Below, one piece after another: positions 1-7,618 of a DNA stretch of 28,912 nt. The notes under the pieces were generated by a model. The model was not told the origin of the DNA, did not search any database, and saw only the letters and a program-made list of their open reading frames with translations. The translations under genes and the position numbers were made by a program. The DNA comes from CAZIMM01 sp964540415. GTDB lineage: Bacteria; Bacillota; Clostridia; Oscillospirales; Acutalibacteraceae. How positions within the stretch are numbered: position 1 is the stretch's first letter; every line of letters starts with the position of its first letter. The stretch spans positions 1 to 28,912 of the forward strand of contig CAZIMM010000021.1 in the NCBI GenBank assembly GCA_964540415.1, read 5' to 3'.

Positions 1-2
1 GT

Positions 3-779
3 GTACAGGAAAAATGCGGCTTTACCTATCATCACAGTGAGGAAAACAAGCCTTGCTCAATTGAAGGCTTGCTGCGCACAGAACACTTTACATATCTCAC
101 AAAAGAGAATTGGTTAAAAAGCAATACCGAGCCGAACTATAAAATTCTCAACCTTGAAACGTATTACCGTCGCGGAGTTTACCGCCATTTTACCGAGGAT
201 TGCAAATGCTCAACCTCAATCACAGCACGGCTCGATGTGACACAATTATTTGACTATTCAAAGAGGACAAATACTAAGTTTTACGTTAATTTTCTGTATC
301 TGCTCTCAAAGGTGCTGAACTCCCGTGACGATTACAAAATGATATATATGTGGCAGACAAACGTAATCAGGGTTTACGATAAAATCAACCCCATTCAGTA
401 TGTTTTTCACGAGGATACAGAAACATGTTCTCCCGTCTATACAGAATATTTTGAGGATTATGACACCTTTTATAAAAATGCTGTCGCAGATATGGAAAAA
501 GCCAAGCAGACACGTGAATATGCTCTTGACTATGCAGGGCATCCCAACTGGTTTGATGCTTCCTATATCTCATGGCTGTCCTATGATTCTCTCAATGTGG
601 AGCTGCCGGACGGACATTTGCACTTTATGCCGCTTATTAACTGGGGAAAATTCAGGGAGGAAAACGGCCGCAAAATGATGCCTCTGACGGTACGACTTAA
701 TCATGCCATAGCAGACGGATACCTTGTTGCAAAAGTGTTTTTACAACTTGAAAAAGAAATGGAGTTGTTCATAAAATGA
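3..779 (+). CDS. GNAT-CatA-like acetyltransferase fusion, 5' end outside window
   Basis: The frame is open to the left edge, so the gene is partial. From about nt 150 the protein resembles the chloramphenicol acetyltransferase (CatA) family: an N-terminal segment YKILNLETYYRRGVYRHF and, at nt 699-719, NHAIADG, which keeps the His and Asp of the CAT active-site HxxxD motif. These enzymes use acetyl-CoA to O-acetylate a small hydroxylated substrate; many CatA-like members have no proven drug substrate. The first ~38 residues in frame (EKCGF..., ending TYLTKENWLK) look like the C-terminal end of a GNAT N-acetyltransferase. No ATG lies between the two parts, so an in-frame fusion is likely; a TTG start at 69 would be the alternative for a shorter protein. 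The stop overlaps the next start as ATGA. CAT family assignment is firm; the GNAT part is inference from a short stretch. Confidence 0.72.
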   Translation, partial: VQEKCGFTYHHSEENKPCSIEGLLRTEHFTYLTKENWLKSNTEPNYKILNLETYYRRGVYRHFTEDCKCSTSITARLDVTQLFDYSKRTNTKFYVNFLYLLSKVLNSRDDYKMIYMWQTNVIRVYDKINPIQYVFHEDTETCSPVYTEYFEDYDTFYKNAVADMEKAKQTREYALDYAGHPNWFDASYISWLSYDSLNVELPDGHLHFMPLINWGKFREENGRKMMPLTVRLNHAIADGYLVAKVFLQLEKEMELFIK

Positions 780-1285
780 TAAAAGCAATCGTATTCACGT
801 CAAAAACCGGACATACCGCTGAATATGCAAAAATACTTGGTGAAAAAACCGGACTTCCTTATTTTTCGCTGCCGGAAGCAAAGAAAAAGCTCGCCGAAAA
901 CAGCGAGATTATCTATCTTGGCTGGCTTATGGCAAGCAGAATAAAAGGATATAAACAGGCAAACAAAATGTTTGATATAAAAGCTGTTTGCGGTGTCGGA
1001 ATGTCCGGAACAGGCGAACATATCGACGAAGTAAATGCTGCAAATGCTCTGCCCGGAGCATTGCCTGTATTCACTCTGCAAGGCGGTTTAAACATGAATA
1101 AGCTCAGCGGAATGAATAAATTTATGATGAAAATCATGAATAAAGTAATCAGTGAGCAGCTTGAGAAAAATGATAATCGTACAGCGGCTGAGGATGCGAC
1201 ACTTGACATGATAAAGAACGGTGCAAGCTATGTCTCAGAGGAGAATTTGGCAGCAGTCCTTAAATGGTATCAAAGCATGCAATAA
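776..1285 (+). CDS. Flavodoxin-like protein
   Basis: 169 aa. The N-terminal IVFTSKTGHTAEYAK fits the FMN phosphate-binding loop of flavodoxins (S/T-x-T-G-x-T), followed by alternating strands and helices of a flavodoxin-like fold. Compared with electron-transfer flavodoxins, the middle holds an unusual GVGMSGTGEHIDEV stretch and the C-terminal half is helical (MNKFMMKIMNKVISEQLEKN). It may be a stand-alone FMN protein or reductase partner rather than a classic electron carrier. The start ATG overlaps the acetyltransferase stop by 4 nt, so the two are probably translationally coupled. No membrane segment or signal peptide is seen. Cofactor and partner cannot be read from the sequence. Confidence 0.7.
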   Translation: MIKAIVFTSKTGHTAEYAKILGEKTGLPYFSLPEAKKKLAENSEIIYLGWLMASRIKGYKQANKMFDIKAVCGVGMSGTGEHIDEVNAANALPGALPVFTLQGGLNMNKLSGMNKFMMKIMNKVISEQLEKNDNRTAAEDATLDMIKNGASYVSEENLAAVLKWYQSMQ

Positions 1286-1394
1286 ACTATGTCAAGCGAA
1301 TCTTACAATCAAAGGTAACTTAGCGGCGATTTTTGCTTCAATTTTTTCACGAGTGAGCGCACTTGATTTGTTCCCTTGAATTGCTTTTGCGAAG

Positions 1395-1422
1395 GTTAGA
1401 TCCTAACGTTATGGAGGATAAC
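1395..1422 (+). promoter_or_regulatory. Tandem small palindromes around the ABC exporter RBS
   Basis: Two adjacent dyads share a GTTA...TAAC plan: GTTAG-ATC-CTAAC at 1395-1407 and GTTAT-GGAGG-ATAAC at 1408-1422. The second places the ribosome binding site GGAGG (1413-1417) exactly in its loop, 7 nt before the ATG at 1425. This could be an operator or an RNA hairpin that tunes translation of the exporter. Each stem is only 5 bp, so the function is inference. Confidence 0.4.
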
Positions 1423-1424
1423 AG

Positions 1425-2336
1425 ATGAATAATATTATAGAAATTGAACATTTGAGCAAAAGCTTCAAAGAGGTTAAAGCTGTACAGGATATATCCTTTC
1501 GTGTGAAAGAGGGCGAGCTGTTTGCCTTTTTGGGCGTAAACGGCGCCGGAAAAAGCACGACTATTTCCATTATGTGCGGACAGCTCAGCAAGGATGCCGG
1601 AACAGTGCTTATCAGCGGAAAAAACACCGATGACAACATCAATTCTATCAAGCGTGAGATTGGTGTCGTTTTTCAAAATTCGGTACTGGATAAGCCACTT
1701 ACTGTCCGCGAAAATCTTCAGGGCCGTGCCGCACTTTACGGCATTGACGGGAAAGAATTTGAAGACCGTCTGAAAGAGCTTGCAAAGATTCTTGATTTCG
1801 AGGATTTGCTAAAACGAACGGTAGGTAAGCTTTCGGGTGGGCAACGCAGAAGAATTGACATTGCCCGTGCATTGTTTCATAAACCGAAAATCCTTATTCT
1901 CGACGAGCCGACAACAGGGCTTGACCCGCAGACAAGGAGGCTAATCTGGAATGTGGTTGCAGACCTTCGCAAAAAAGAGAATATGACGGTATTTTTAACC
2001 ACTCATTATATGGAAGAAGCCGCAGATGCGGATTATGTAGTTATTCTTGACAGCGGAAAAATCGCCGCCGGAGGTACACCGCTGCAACTTAAAAACACCT
2101 ATACAGGTGATTTTATCACCTTGTACGGTGTGGACGAGGATACGGTTAAAGCCTTCGGGTTGCCATATGAGGCAATTCGTGACGCTTATCGCATATCTGT
2201 CCCGAATACTGCAAAGGCGACCGAGCTGATTGCAGGTAACACGCAGATTTTCAATGATTTTGAGGTTACAAAAGGCAAAATGGACGATGTTTTTCTTAGT
2301 GTTACGGGCAAAACGCTTGTGGGAGGTGCAAAGTAA
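1425..2336 (+). CDS. ABC-2 type exporter, ATP-binding subunit
   Basis: 303 aa, the usual length for DrrA/CcmA-like ATPases that power drug or peptide exporters at the inner face of the membrane. All nucleotide-binding motifs are present: Walker A GVNGAGKST (residues 37-45), Q-loop GVVFQNSVLD, signature LSGGQ (136-140), Walker B ILILDEPTTGLD (about 155-166), and the H-loop in TTHYMEEA. The ~90-residue C-terminal part is the extension typical of DrrA-like proteins. A GGAGG site lies 7 nt before the ATG. The stop overlaps the permease start by 1 nt (TAATG), so the two proteins are made together. The substrate is unknown; next to an acetyltransferase, drug or toxin export is a reasonable guess. 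Confidence 0.93.
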   Translation: MNNIIEIEHLSKSFKEVKAVQDISFRVKEGELFAFLGVNGAGKSTTISIMCGQLSKDAGTVLISGKNTDDNINSIKREIGVVFQNSVLDKPLTVRENLQGRAALYGIDGKEFEDRLKELAKILDFEDLLKRTVGKLSGGQRRRIDIARALFHKPKILILDEPTTGLDPQTRRLIWNVVADLRKKENMTVFLTTHYMEEAADADYVVILDSGKIAAGGTPLQLKNTYTGDFITLYGVDEDTVKAFGLPYEAIRDAYRISVPNTAKATELIAGNTQIFNDFEVTKGKMDDVFLSVTGKTLVGGAK

Positions 2337-3232
2337 TGGGACTGTTCGCTTTAACAAAACGCAATTGTAAGCTGTTTTTCAAGGACAAGGGAATGTTTTT
2401 TACATCACTTATAACACCTGTTATTTTACTTGTGCTCTATGTAACATTTCTCGGCAAGGTGTATAACAATGCCTTTTCCTCATCAATGCCGAAAGGCTTC
2501 AATGTTGACGGGGGATTGATTGACGCTGTTGTAGGCGGTCAGCTTATTTCATCAATTCTTTCCGTTTGCTGTGTTACTGTTGCGTTTTGCTCGAACTTAC
2601 TTATGGTTAATGATAAAATATCCGGTGCAAAAAGCGACCTTACAATGACACCCGCTAAACGTTCAACCCTTTCCATGAGCTACTTTTTCGCAACAGCCAT
2701 TGCAACTTCAATTATCTGCTTCACAGCTCTTGCCGTATGCCTCGGTTATCTTGCCTTTACCGGATGGTATATGTCGGCCTCTGATGTTATTCTCTTATGC
2801 CTTGACGTAATCTTGCTTGTGCTTTTCGGCACTGCTTTGTCCTCACTCATCAATGCACCGCTTTCCACCTCCGGTCAAGAATCCGCTGTGGGAACGATTG
2901 TGAGTGCAGGCTATGGCTTTATCTGCGGGGCATATATGCCGATATCCAATTTCGGAGGCGGACTTCAAAAGGTTTTGTCTTTTCTGCCGGGAACATACGG
3001 AACATCACTTCTGCGTAATCACGCTCTGTCAGGTGCATACCGTGAGATGGAAGCACAGGGCTTTCCGACAGAAGTTATTGAAAACATAAAGGACTCAATC
3101 GACTGTAACCTGTACTTTTTCGATAAAAAGGTTGAAATCGGCTCGATGTATATCTTCCTTGCCGTGTCTGTTGCGGCACTGATCGGGCTTTATGTGCTGT
3201 ACAATGCGTTACAGTTAAAAAAGAAAAACTGA
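2336..3232 (+). CDS. ABC-2 type exporter, permease subunit
   Basis: 298 aa with six hydrophobic segments in the ABC-2 permease pattern: one near the N-terminus (SLITPVILLVLYVTFL), four in the middle (ISSILSVCCVTVAF; ATSIICFTALAVCLGYL; VILLCLDVILLVLF; GTIVSAGYGFICGAYMPI), and one at the C-terminus (YIFLAVSVAALIGLYVLY). A larger outside loop lies between the first two and another before the last. It would form a homodimer pore driven by the ATPase encoded just upstream, with a 1-nt overlap. No accessory protein or signal-peptide substrate gene lies next to it, so a drug-type exporter is more likely than a bacteriocin exporter. Family is firm; substrate is not known. Confidence 0.88.
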   Translation: MGLFALTKRNCKLFFKDKGMFFTSLITPVILLVLYVTFLGKVYNNAFSSSMPKGFNVDGGLIDAVVGGQLISSILSVCCVTVAFCSNLLMVNDKISGAKSDLTMTPAKRSTLSMSYFFATAIATSIICFTALAVCLGYLAFTGWYMSASDVILLCLDVILLVLFGTALSSLINAPLSTSGQESAVGTIVSAGYGFICGAYMPISNFGGGLQKVLSFLPGTYGTSLLRNHALSGAYREMEAQGFPTEVIENIKDSIDCNLYFFDKKVEIGSMYIFLAVSVAALIGLYVLYNALQLKKKN

Positions 3233-3245
3233 TTTAGCCATGATA

Positions 3246-3258
3246 CTATATGATATAG
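3246..3258 (+). promoter_or_regulatory. Perfect 13-bp palindrome upstream of the AraC gene
   Basis: CTATAT-G-ATATAG is a perfect dyad in the 105-nt gap between the permease stop and the AraC-family start. It is AT-rich with no following T-run, so it is a poor terminator and could be a regulator-binding site. I see no convincing -35/-10 pair beside it. Confidence 0.3.
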
Positions 3259-3337
3259 CAAACAAGCCAAAGCAAAAAAAGTCAAGAAAGTCAAATCACT
3301 TTTCGCTAAAATGTAATCATACGGAAAGGAGCGAAAC

Positions 3338-4234
3338 ATGGACTGGATAAGCGGAATACAAAAAGCTCTCAACTATGCCGAGGAACATATTACAGAGAAT
3401 ATTGATTATGATGCAGTGGCAAAACAGGCTTACTCGTCACAGTTTCATTTTGAGAGAATGTTCGGTATGCTGTGCGGATTTTCTCTTGGTGAATATGTTA
3501 GAAACAGAAGGCTATCTCTTGCCGGCGAAGAACTGTCTCACAGTAAAGAAAAAATAATTGATATTGCGATGAAATATGGTTACGACACTCCGGAAGGATT
3601 TTCAAGAGCTTTTACTAAATTCCACGGAATCACGCCCACAGAAGCTCGAAAAGGTAAAACTGTCAAAACGTTTTCAAAGCTTTCCGTAAAACTAATTTTA
3701 AGCGGAGGTAACACAATGAATTACAGAATTGAAAAGAAAGATGCGCTCAAAATCGTATGCAAAAAAAAGCAGGTAAACAAGCCGCAGGGCGACACGGCCA
3801 CAACTGATATTTCAGCTTTTTGGGCAGAATGCGGTAAAGACGGTACAATGCAAAAAATCTGCAAGTACGCAAAGTTTGATAATTTGCATGGAGTGCTCGG
3901 AGTATGTTTCTCGGGAGAGATGGCAAACAACGGTTTCCCTTACGGTATCGGTGCTGAGTATAACGGAACTGCAATAACAGACGACGGGCTTGATGTTGTG
4001 GAAATTCCGTCACACACTTATGCGATATTTGAATGTCGCGGTAAGATGCCGGAGGCGTTTGTTCGCACCTATAAGCAGATTTGCGAGGAGTTTTTCCCGC
4101 AAAGCAGTTATGAATACGGCAACGGTGTTGAGCTTGAGGTATATCCGAGTGATGATACGAGCAGCCCTGACTATTACTGTGAAATCTGGATTGCGGTAAA
4201 TGAAAAGAAAACAGCCCATGCAGACGAAAATTAA
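3338..4234 (+). CDS. AraC-family regulator with GyrI-like ligand-binding domain
   Basis: 298 aa. Residues ~5-105 hold the paired helix-turn-helix DNA-binding domain of AraC/XylS proteins at the N-terminus (AKQAYSSQFHFERMF and IAMKYGYDTPEGFSRAF followed by HGITPTEAR, the conserved end). Residues ~125-290 look like a GyrI-like effector domain, as in Rob, SoxS-related and BltR-type multidrug regulators (EIPSHTYAIFECRG, ELEVYPSDD...YCEIWIAV). Such proteins sense small lipophilic or toxic molecules and switch on export or modification genes. The start has AAAGGAG 6 nt upstream. It follows the exporter genes in the same direction, so control of the exporter and acetyltransferase is a fair inference, not shown. 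Confidence 0.88.
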   Translation: MDWISGIQKALNYAEEHITENIDYDAVAKQAYSSQFHFERMFGMLCGFSLGEYVRNRRLSLAGEELSHSKEKIIDIAMKYGYDTPEGFSRAFTKFHGITPTEARKGKTVKTFSKLSVKLILSGGNTMNYRIEKKDALKIVCKKKQVNKPQGDTATTDISAFWAECGKDGTMQKICKYAKFDNLHGVLGVCFSGEMANNGFPYGIGAEYNGTAITDDGLDVVEIPSHTYAIFECRGKMPEAFVRTYKQICEEFFPQSSYEYGNGVELEVYPSDDTSSPDYYCEIWIAVNEKKTAHADEN

Positions 4235-4325
4235 TGAAGAAGATGCATTTATTTATTCTTTATCATATTCGGGCAAAGCAATATATACTTTCTTTAAGAC
4301 AGCATAGTTTTGTATAGTTAAAATT

Positions 4326-4358
4326 ATGGGAAGGAGCGAAAAGTGTTCCTTCCCATTT
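4326..4358 (+). terminator. Hairpin terminator after the AraC gene
   Basis: A perfect 10-bp stem ATGGGAAGGA (4326-4335) / TCCTTCCCAT (4347-4356) with an 11-nt loop, followed only by a short TTTAC tail. It probably separates the accessory cassette from uvrB. Its 3' arm touches the -35 box of the next promoter. The weak T-run lowers confidence. Confidence 0.6.
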
Positions 4359-4384
4359 ACATATGACAGCAATTGTGGTATAAT
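4356..4384 (+). promoter_or_regulatory. Vegetative promoter of uvrB
   Basis: -35 TTTACA (4356-4361), 17-nt spacer, -10 TATAAT (4379-4384) with an upstream TGG giving an extended -10. It leaves a leader of about 115 nt before uvrB. No LexA-type dyad (GAAC-N4-GTTC) is visible near it, so SOS control of uvrB is not supported here. Confidence 0.75.
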
Positions 4385-4505
4385 ATTTTACTAATTAACT
4401 ATATATATTGTTCTGCGTCGCTCAGTACGAAAAAGAAATTTGCGACCTTAATTGTGCAAAGTTTATGTAATCCATTTAAAGGTCAGAAAACGGGAGGTTT
4501 CCGGT

Positions 4506-6467
4506 ATGGATAAATTTGTAATTCACTCAAAATATCAGCCAACCGGTGACCAGCCTCAGGCGATTGAAAAGTTAGTGGATGGTCTGAAAAACGGCTTAAA
4601 AGAGCAGGTTTTGCTGGGAGTCACCGGTTCGGGAAAGACCTTTACGATGGCAAATGTAATCTCACAGATGAATCGCCCGACGCTGGTTTTGGCACACAAT
4701 AAAACCCTTGCAGCACAGCTTTGTTCGGAATTCCGTGAGATATTCCCCGAAAACGCAGTGGAATACTTTGTGTCATATTACGATTATTATCAGCCGGAGG
4801 CATATGTTCCCACAACGGACACTTACATCGAAAAGGACTCTGCAATCAACGACGAAATTGACAAGCTGCGCCATTCCGCAACCTCCGCGCTGTCAGAGCG
4901 CCGCGATGTAATCATCGTATCAAGTGTTTCGTGCATTTACAGTCTCGGCAGCCCGATTGATTACCGGAGCATGGTAATATCCCTGCGCCCCGGCATGAAG
5001 AAGAACAGAGATGAGCTCATCCGCAAACTTGTCGAAATTCAGTATGAGCGTAATGATATCAGTTTTGTACGCAACAAGTTTCGTGTCAGGGGAGACGTTG
5101 TTGAAGTATTTCCGGTGTATTCAAGTGACAATGCGGTCAGAATTGAGTTCTTCGGGGACGAAATTGACCGTATATGCGAAATAAATGCTCTTACGGGAGA
5201 CATAAAAGCCACTTTGCAACACATTGCAATCTATCCCGCCTCGCATTACGTTGTTGCGCCGGACAGGCTTGAGGATTCAATTAAAACTATTTTTGACGAA
5301 ATGGTACATTGTCATGCAGATTTCGTCGAACAGGGCAAGCTGCTTGAAGCTCAGAGGATAAAACAGCGGACAGAGTACGACATTGAGATGCTCCGCGAAA
5401 CAGGCTTCTGCAAGGGTATTGAAAACTATTCGCGTGTTATGTCGGGCAGAGAGCCCGGGTCTCCGCCTTTCACCCTGCTCAACTATTTTCCCGATGATTT
5501 TCTGCTTTTTGTTGATGAATCGCACGTCACCCTGCCGCAGGTCAGGGGAATGTACGGGGGAGACAGGGCAAGAAAAAAGAACCTTGTGGACTTCGGATTC
5601 CGCCTGCCTTCGGCTTATGACAACCGTCCGCTGACATTTGATGAGTTTTACGAGCGTGTAGGTCAGAAGATTTTTGTCAGCGCAACGCCAGGAGATTTTG
5701 AAAAAGAAAGAAGCGAACAGATTGCCGAGCAGCTCATCAGGCCGACCGGGCTTCTTGACCCTGAGGTTTCAGTCAGACCCACACAGGGCCAGATTGACGA
5801 TTTGCTCGGAGAAATAAATGAACGTGCCGCCCGCGGAGAGAGAACGCTTGTGACAACGCTCACAAAGAAAATGGCGGAGGACTTGACGGATTACCTTGAA
5901 ACGTTCGGCATCAAGGTGAGATATATGCACCATGACGTTGATACTATCGAGCGTATGGAAATCATCAGAGACCTGCGTCTGGGCGAATTTGATGTGCTTG
6001 TCGGTATAAACCTTCTGAGAGAAGGACTTGACCTTCCTGAGGTTTCGCTTGTTGCAATTCTCGACGCTGACAAAGAGGGCTTCCTGCGCTCCGAAACCTC
6101 ACTGATTCAGACAATCGGCAGAGCTGCGAGAAATTCAAACGGTGAAGTTATCATGTATGCCGACAGTGTAAAACCGTCAATGGAGCGTGCTCTTAAGGAA
6201 ACCGCCCGCAGGCGCGAAAAGCAGATGAGGTTCAACGAGGAGCACGGAATTGTTCCGACAACGATAATTAAGGATGTCCGCGATATTCTCGAAATCAGCG
6301 GCAAGGCGGAGAAGAGCGGCAAGGCAGACAATAAGCTTTCACGCAGGGAGCGCGAAGAACTGATTTCAAGGCTTACCGCCGAAATGAAATCGGCGGCAAA
6401 AATCCTTGAATTTGAGCATGCTGCATATCTTCGCGACAGGATAGAAAAACTGCGCTCGATAAAATAG
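4506..6467 (+). CDS. uvrB: UvrABC excinuclease subunit B
   Basis: 653 aa, normal for UvrB. It is the central helicase-like protein of nucleotide excision repair: loaded by UvrA, it verifies the lesion and recruits UvrC. Walker A GVTGSGKT is at residues 38-45, the DNA-clamping beta-hairpin YYDYYQPEAYVPTTDTYIEK at about 91-110, the DESH Walker B at 337-340, helicase motif VI QTIGRAARN, and a C-terminal UVR domain (ILEFEHAAYLRDRIEKLR) for UvrC contact. The ATG at 4506 is chosen over one at 4452 because GGGAGG lies 8 nt before it and homologues start near FVIHSKYQPTGDQP. It has its own promoter and leads into a secreted CAP protein and uvrA. Stop codon TAG. Confidence 0.97.
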   Translation: MDKFVIHSKYQPTGDQPQAIEKLVDGLKNGLKEQVLLGVTGSGKTFTMANVISQMNRPTLVLAHNKTLAAQLCSEFREIFPENAVEYFVSYYDYYQPEAYVPTTDTYIEKDSAINDEIDKLRHSATSALSERRDVIIVSSVSCIYSLGSPIDYRSMVISLRPGMKKNRDELIRKLVEIQYERNDISFVRNKFRVRGDVVEVFPVYSSDNAVRIEFFGDEIDRICEINALTGDIKATLQHIAIYPASHYVVAPDRLEDSIKTIFDEMVHCHADFVEQGKLLEAQRIKQRTEYDIEMLRETGFCKGIENYSRVMSGREPGSPPFTLLNYFPDDFLLFVDESHVTLPQVRGMYGGDRARKKNLVDFGFRLPSAYDNRPLTFDEFYERVGQKIFVSATPGDFEKERSEQIAEQLIRPTGLLDPEVSVRPTQGQIDDLLGEINERAARGERTLVTTLTKKMAEDLTDYLETFGIKVRYMHHDVDTIERMEIIRDLRLGEFDVLVGINLLREGLDLPEVSLVAILDADKEGFLRSETSLIQTIGRAARNSNGEVIMYADSVKPSMERALKETARRREKQMRFNEEHGIVPTTIIKDVRDILEISGKAEKSGKADNKLSRREREELISRLTAEMKSAAKILEFEHAAYLRDRIEKLRSIK

Positions 6468-6478
6468 GAGGAAACCAA

Positions 6479-7594
6479 ATGATAAAGAGCAAGTCGCAAC
6501 TGTTCAAAATCGCTTTCGTGTTCACCGTGCTGCTTATTGTGTTGTCAGTTGCGGCGGGTGCTGTGGAGTATACTTTCGGCGACGTGTCCGGCAATTCAAG
6601 AGTCAACAGAGATGATGCCGCAAGAATCAGGGATTACAATGTTGCAAAGGCAGATTTGAATGAAAAAGAGCTAAAAGCCGCCGATGTGTCCGCCGACGGT
6701 GAGGTAAACTCAACGGATATGCTGTTGATTCTGAAATACGCGAACAAATCTATTGAGCGCTTTCCCTCCGGCGTTCCGGATGAGGGCGGATATCCGCAGG
6801 TAAGGCTGAATGTCAAGGGTAAGACTGTATCGCTCGATGAGAGTACGGCAAGTCTGCGCTTCAAATTCGGCGCTCCGACAAGAATCGACAAATCCGAATA
6901 CGGCTTTGAATGGTATGTTTACAGTTCAAGCCGTTCGTCACTGCTTTATGTTGCGGTTGAAAACGACCGTGTTGTCGGTTATTATACAGATTCATCCGAC
7001 TTCAGATGCAAGGGCATTTCATACGGCGGGTCAGCTTCTTCTGTTTCTGTTGCTCTAGGCAATATTGAAACCGCCGGCCGCATGGTCGGCAAGTTTGACG
7101 GCTACAATGTCACATTTCTCATCGACACTCTCAATTCGAACAAAGCCTACGGCGTAATTGTCCTGCTTTCAAAGTACACCGTCTCAGAATATGATTCAGA
7201 AGTCTTACGCGACTTTGAAAAGCAAGTTGTGGATTTGACAAACTCTTTCAGAGGTAAACGAGGGCTTGACGCGCTTTCGGTTTCCTCCGGCGCAAGTGAA
7301 GCCGCAGCGGTGCACAGCCGGTATATGGCAAAAAATGATGTATTTTCACATACTGATGCCGATGAAGAGAACGGCGGTGACAGACTCACACAAGCCGGTG
7401 TCAGCTGGAAGCGTTGGGGTGAAAACATCAGCGCAGGGCAGACGAATGCGATATTTGCTGTCAACGGATGGATCAATTCAGACACACACCGGTCTCATAT
7501 TGTCGATGAGCAGTTTATAAAAACCGGTGTCGGTGTTACGACAAACGAGAATTCACACTACATTTATTATTACACCCAGCTGTTCTGGAGCTGA
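6479..7594 (+). CDS. Secreted CAP-domain protein with a dockerin module
   Basis: 371 aa. Residues 1-28 form a signal peptide (basic start, FVFTVLLIVLSVAAGA). Residues ~33-92 carry two dockerin type I calcium loops, D35-x-S37-x-N39...D46 and D69-x-S71-x-D73...D80, each followed by a helix. Residues ~105-235 resemble the CAP-associated region of clostridial and bacillar YkwD-like proteins. Residues ~245-371 are a CAP/SCP domain with H279, E315 (GENI) and H340 (HRSHI) as likely metal-site residues. A dockerin suggests docking to a cohesin-bearing scaffold or wall protein; the CAP function is unknown. AGGAGG overlaps the uvrB stop, 7 nt before the start, and uvrA begins 24 nt after the end, so it is embedded in the uvr transcript. 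The dockerin could also be a degenerate EF-hand pair. Confidence 0.82.
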   Translation: MIKSKSQLFKIAFVFTVLLIVLSVAAGAVEYTFGDVSGNSRVNRDDAARIRDYNVAKADLNEKELKAADVSADGEVNSTDMLLILKYANKSIERFPSGVPDEGGYPQVRLNVKGKTVSLDESTASLRFKFGAPTRIDKSEYGFEWYVYSSSRSSLLYVAVENDRVVGYYTDSSDFRCKGISYGGSASSVSVALGNIETAGRMVGKFDGYNVTFLIDTLNSNKAYGVIVLLSKYTVSEYDSEVLRDFEKQVVDLTNSFRGKRGLDALSVSSGASEAAAVHSRYMAKNDVFSHTDADEENGGDRLTQAGVSWKRWGENISAGQTNAIFAVNGWINSDTHRSHIVDEQFIKTGVGVTTNENSHYIYYYTQLFWS

Positions 7595-7618
7595 TATTAA
7601 AAAGAGGTGTTGTTTTTC

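Noticed and set aside
3281..3296. Direct repeat GTCAA-N4-GTCAA resembling a CtsR heat-shock operator
   Set aside because: The half-sites are 9 nt apart instead of 10, the first is imperfect, and the downstream gene is not a chaperone or Clp gene.
4444..4484. Inverted repeat GACCTT ... AAGGTC in the uvrB leader as a riboswitch or operator
   Set aside because: Only a 6-bp stem with a 29-nt loop and no known riboswitch core; not enough to call.
4385..4505. LexA (SOS) box in front of uvrB
   Set aside because: No GAAC-N4-GTTC dyad or close variant is visible between the promoter and the start.
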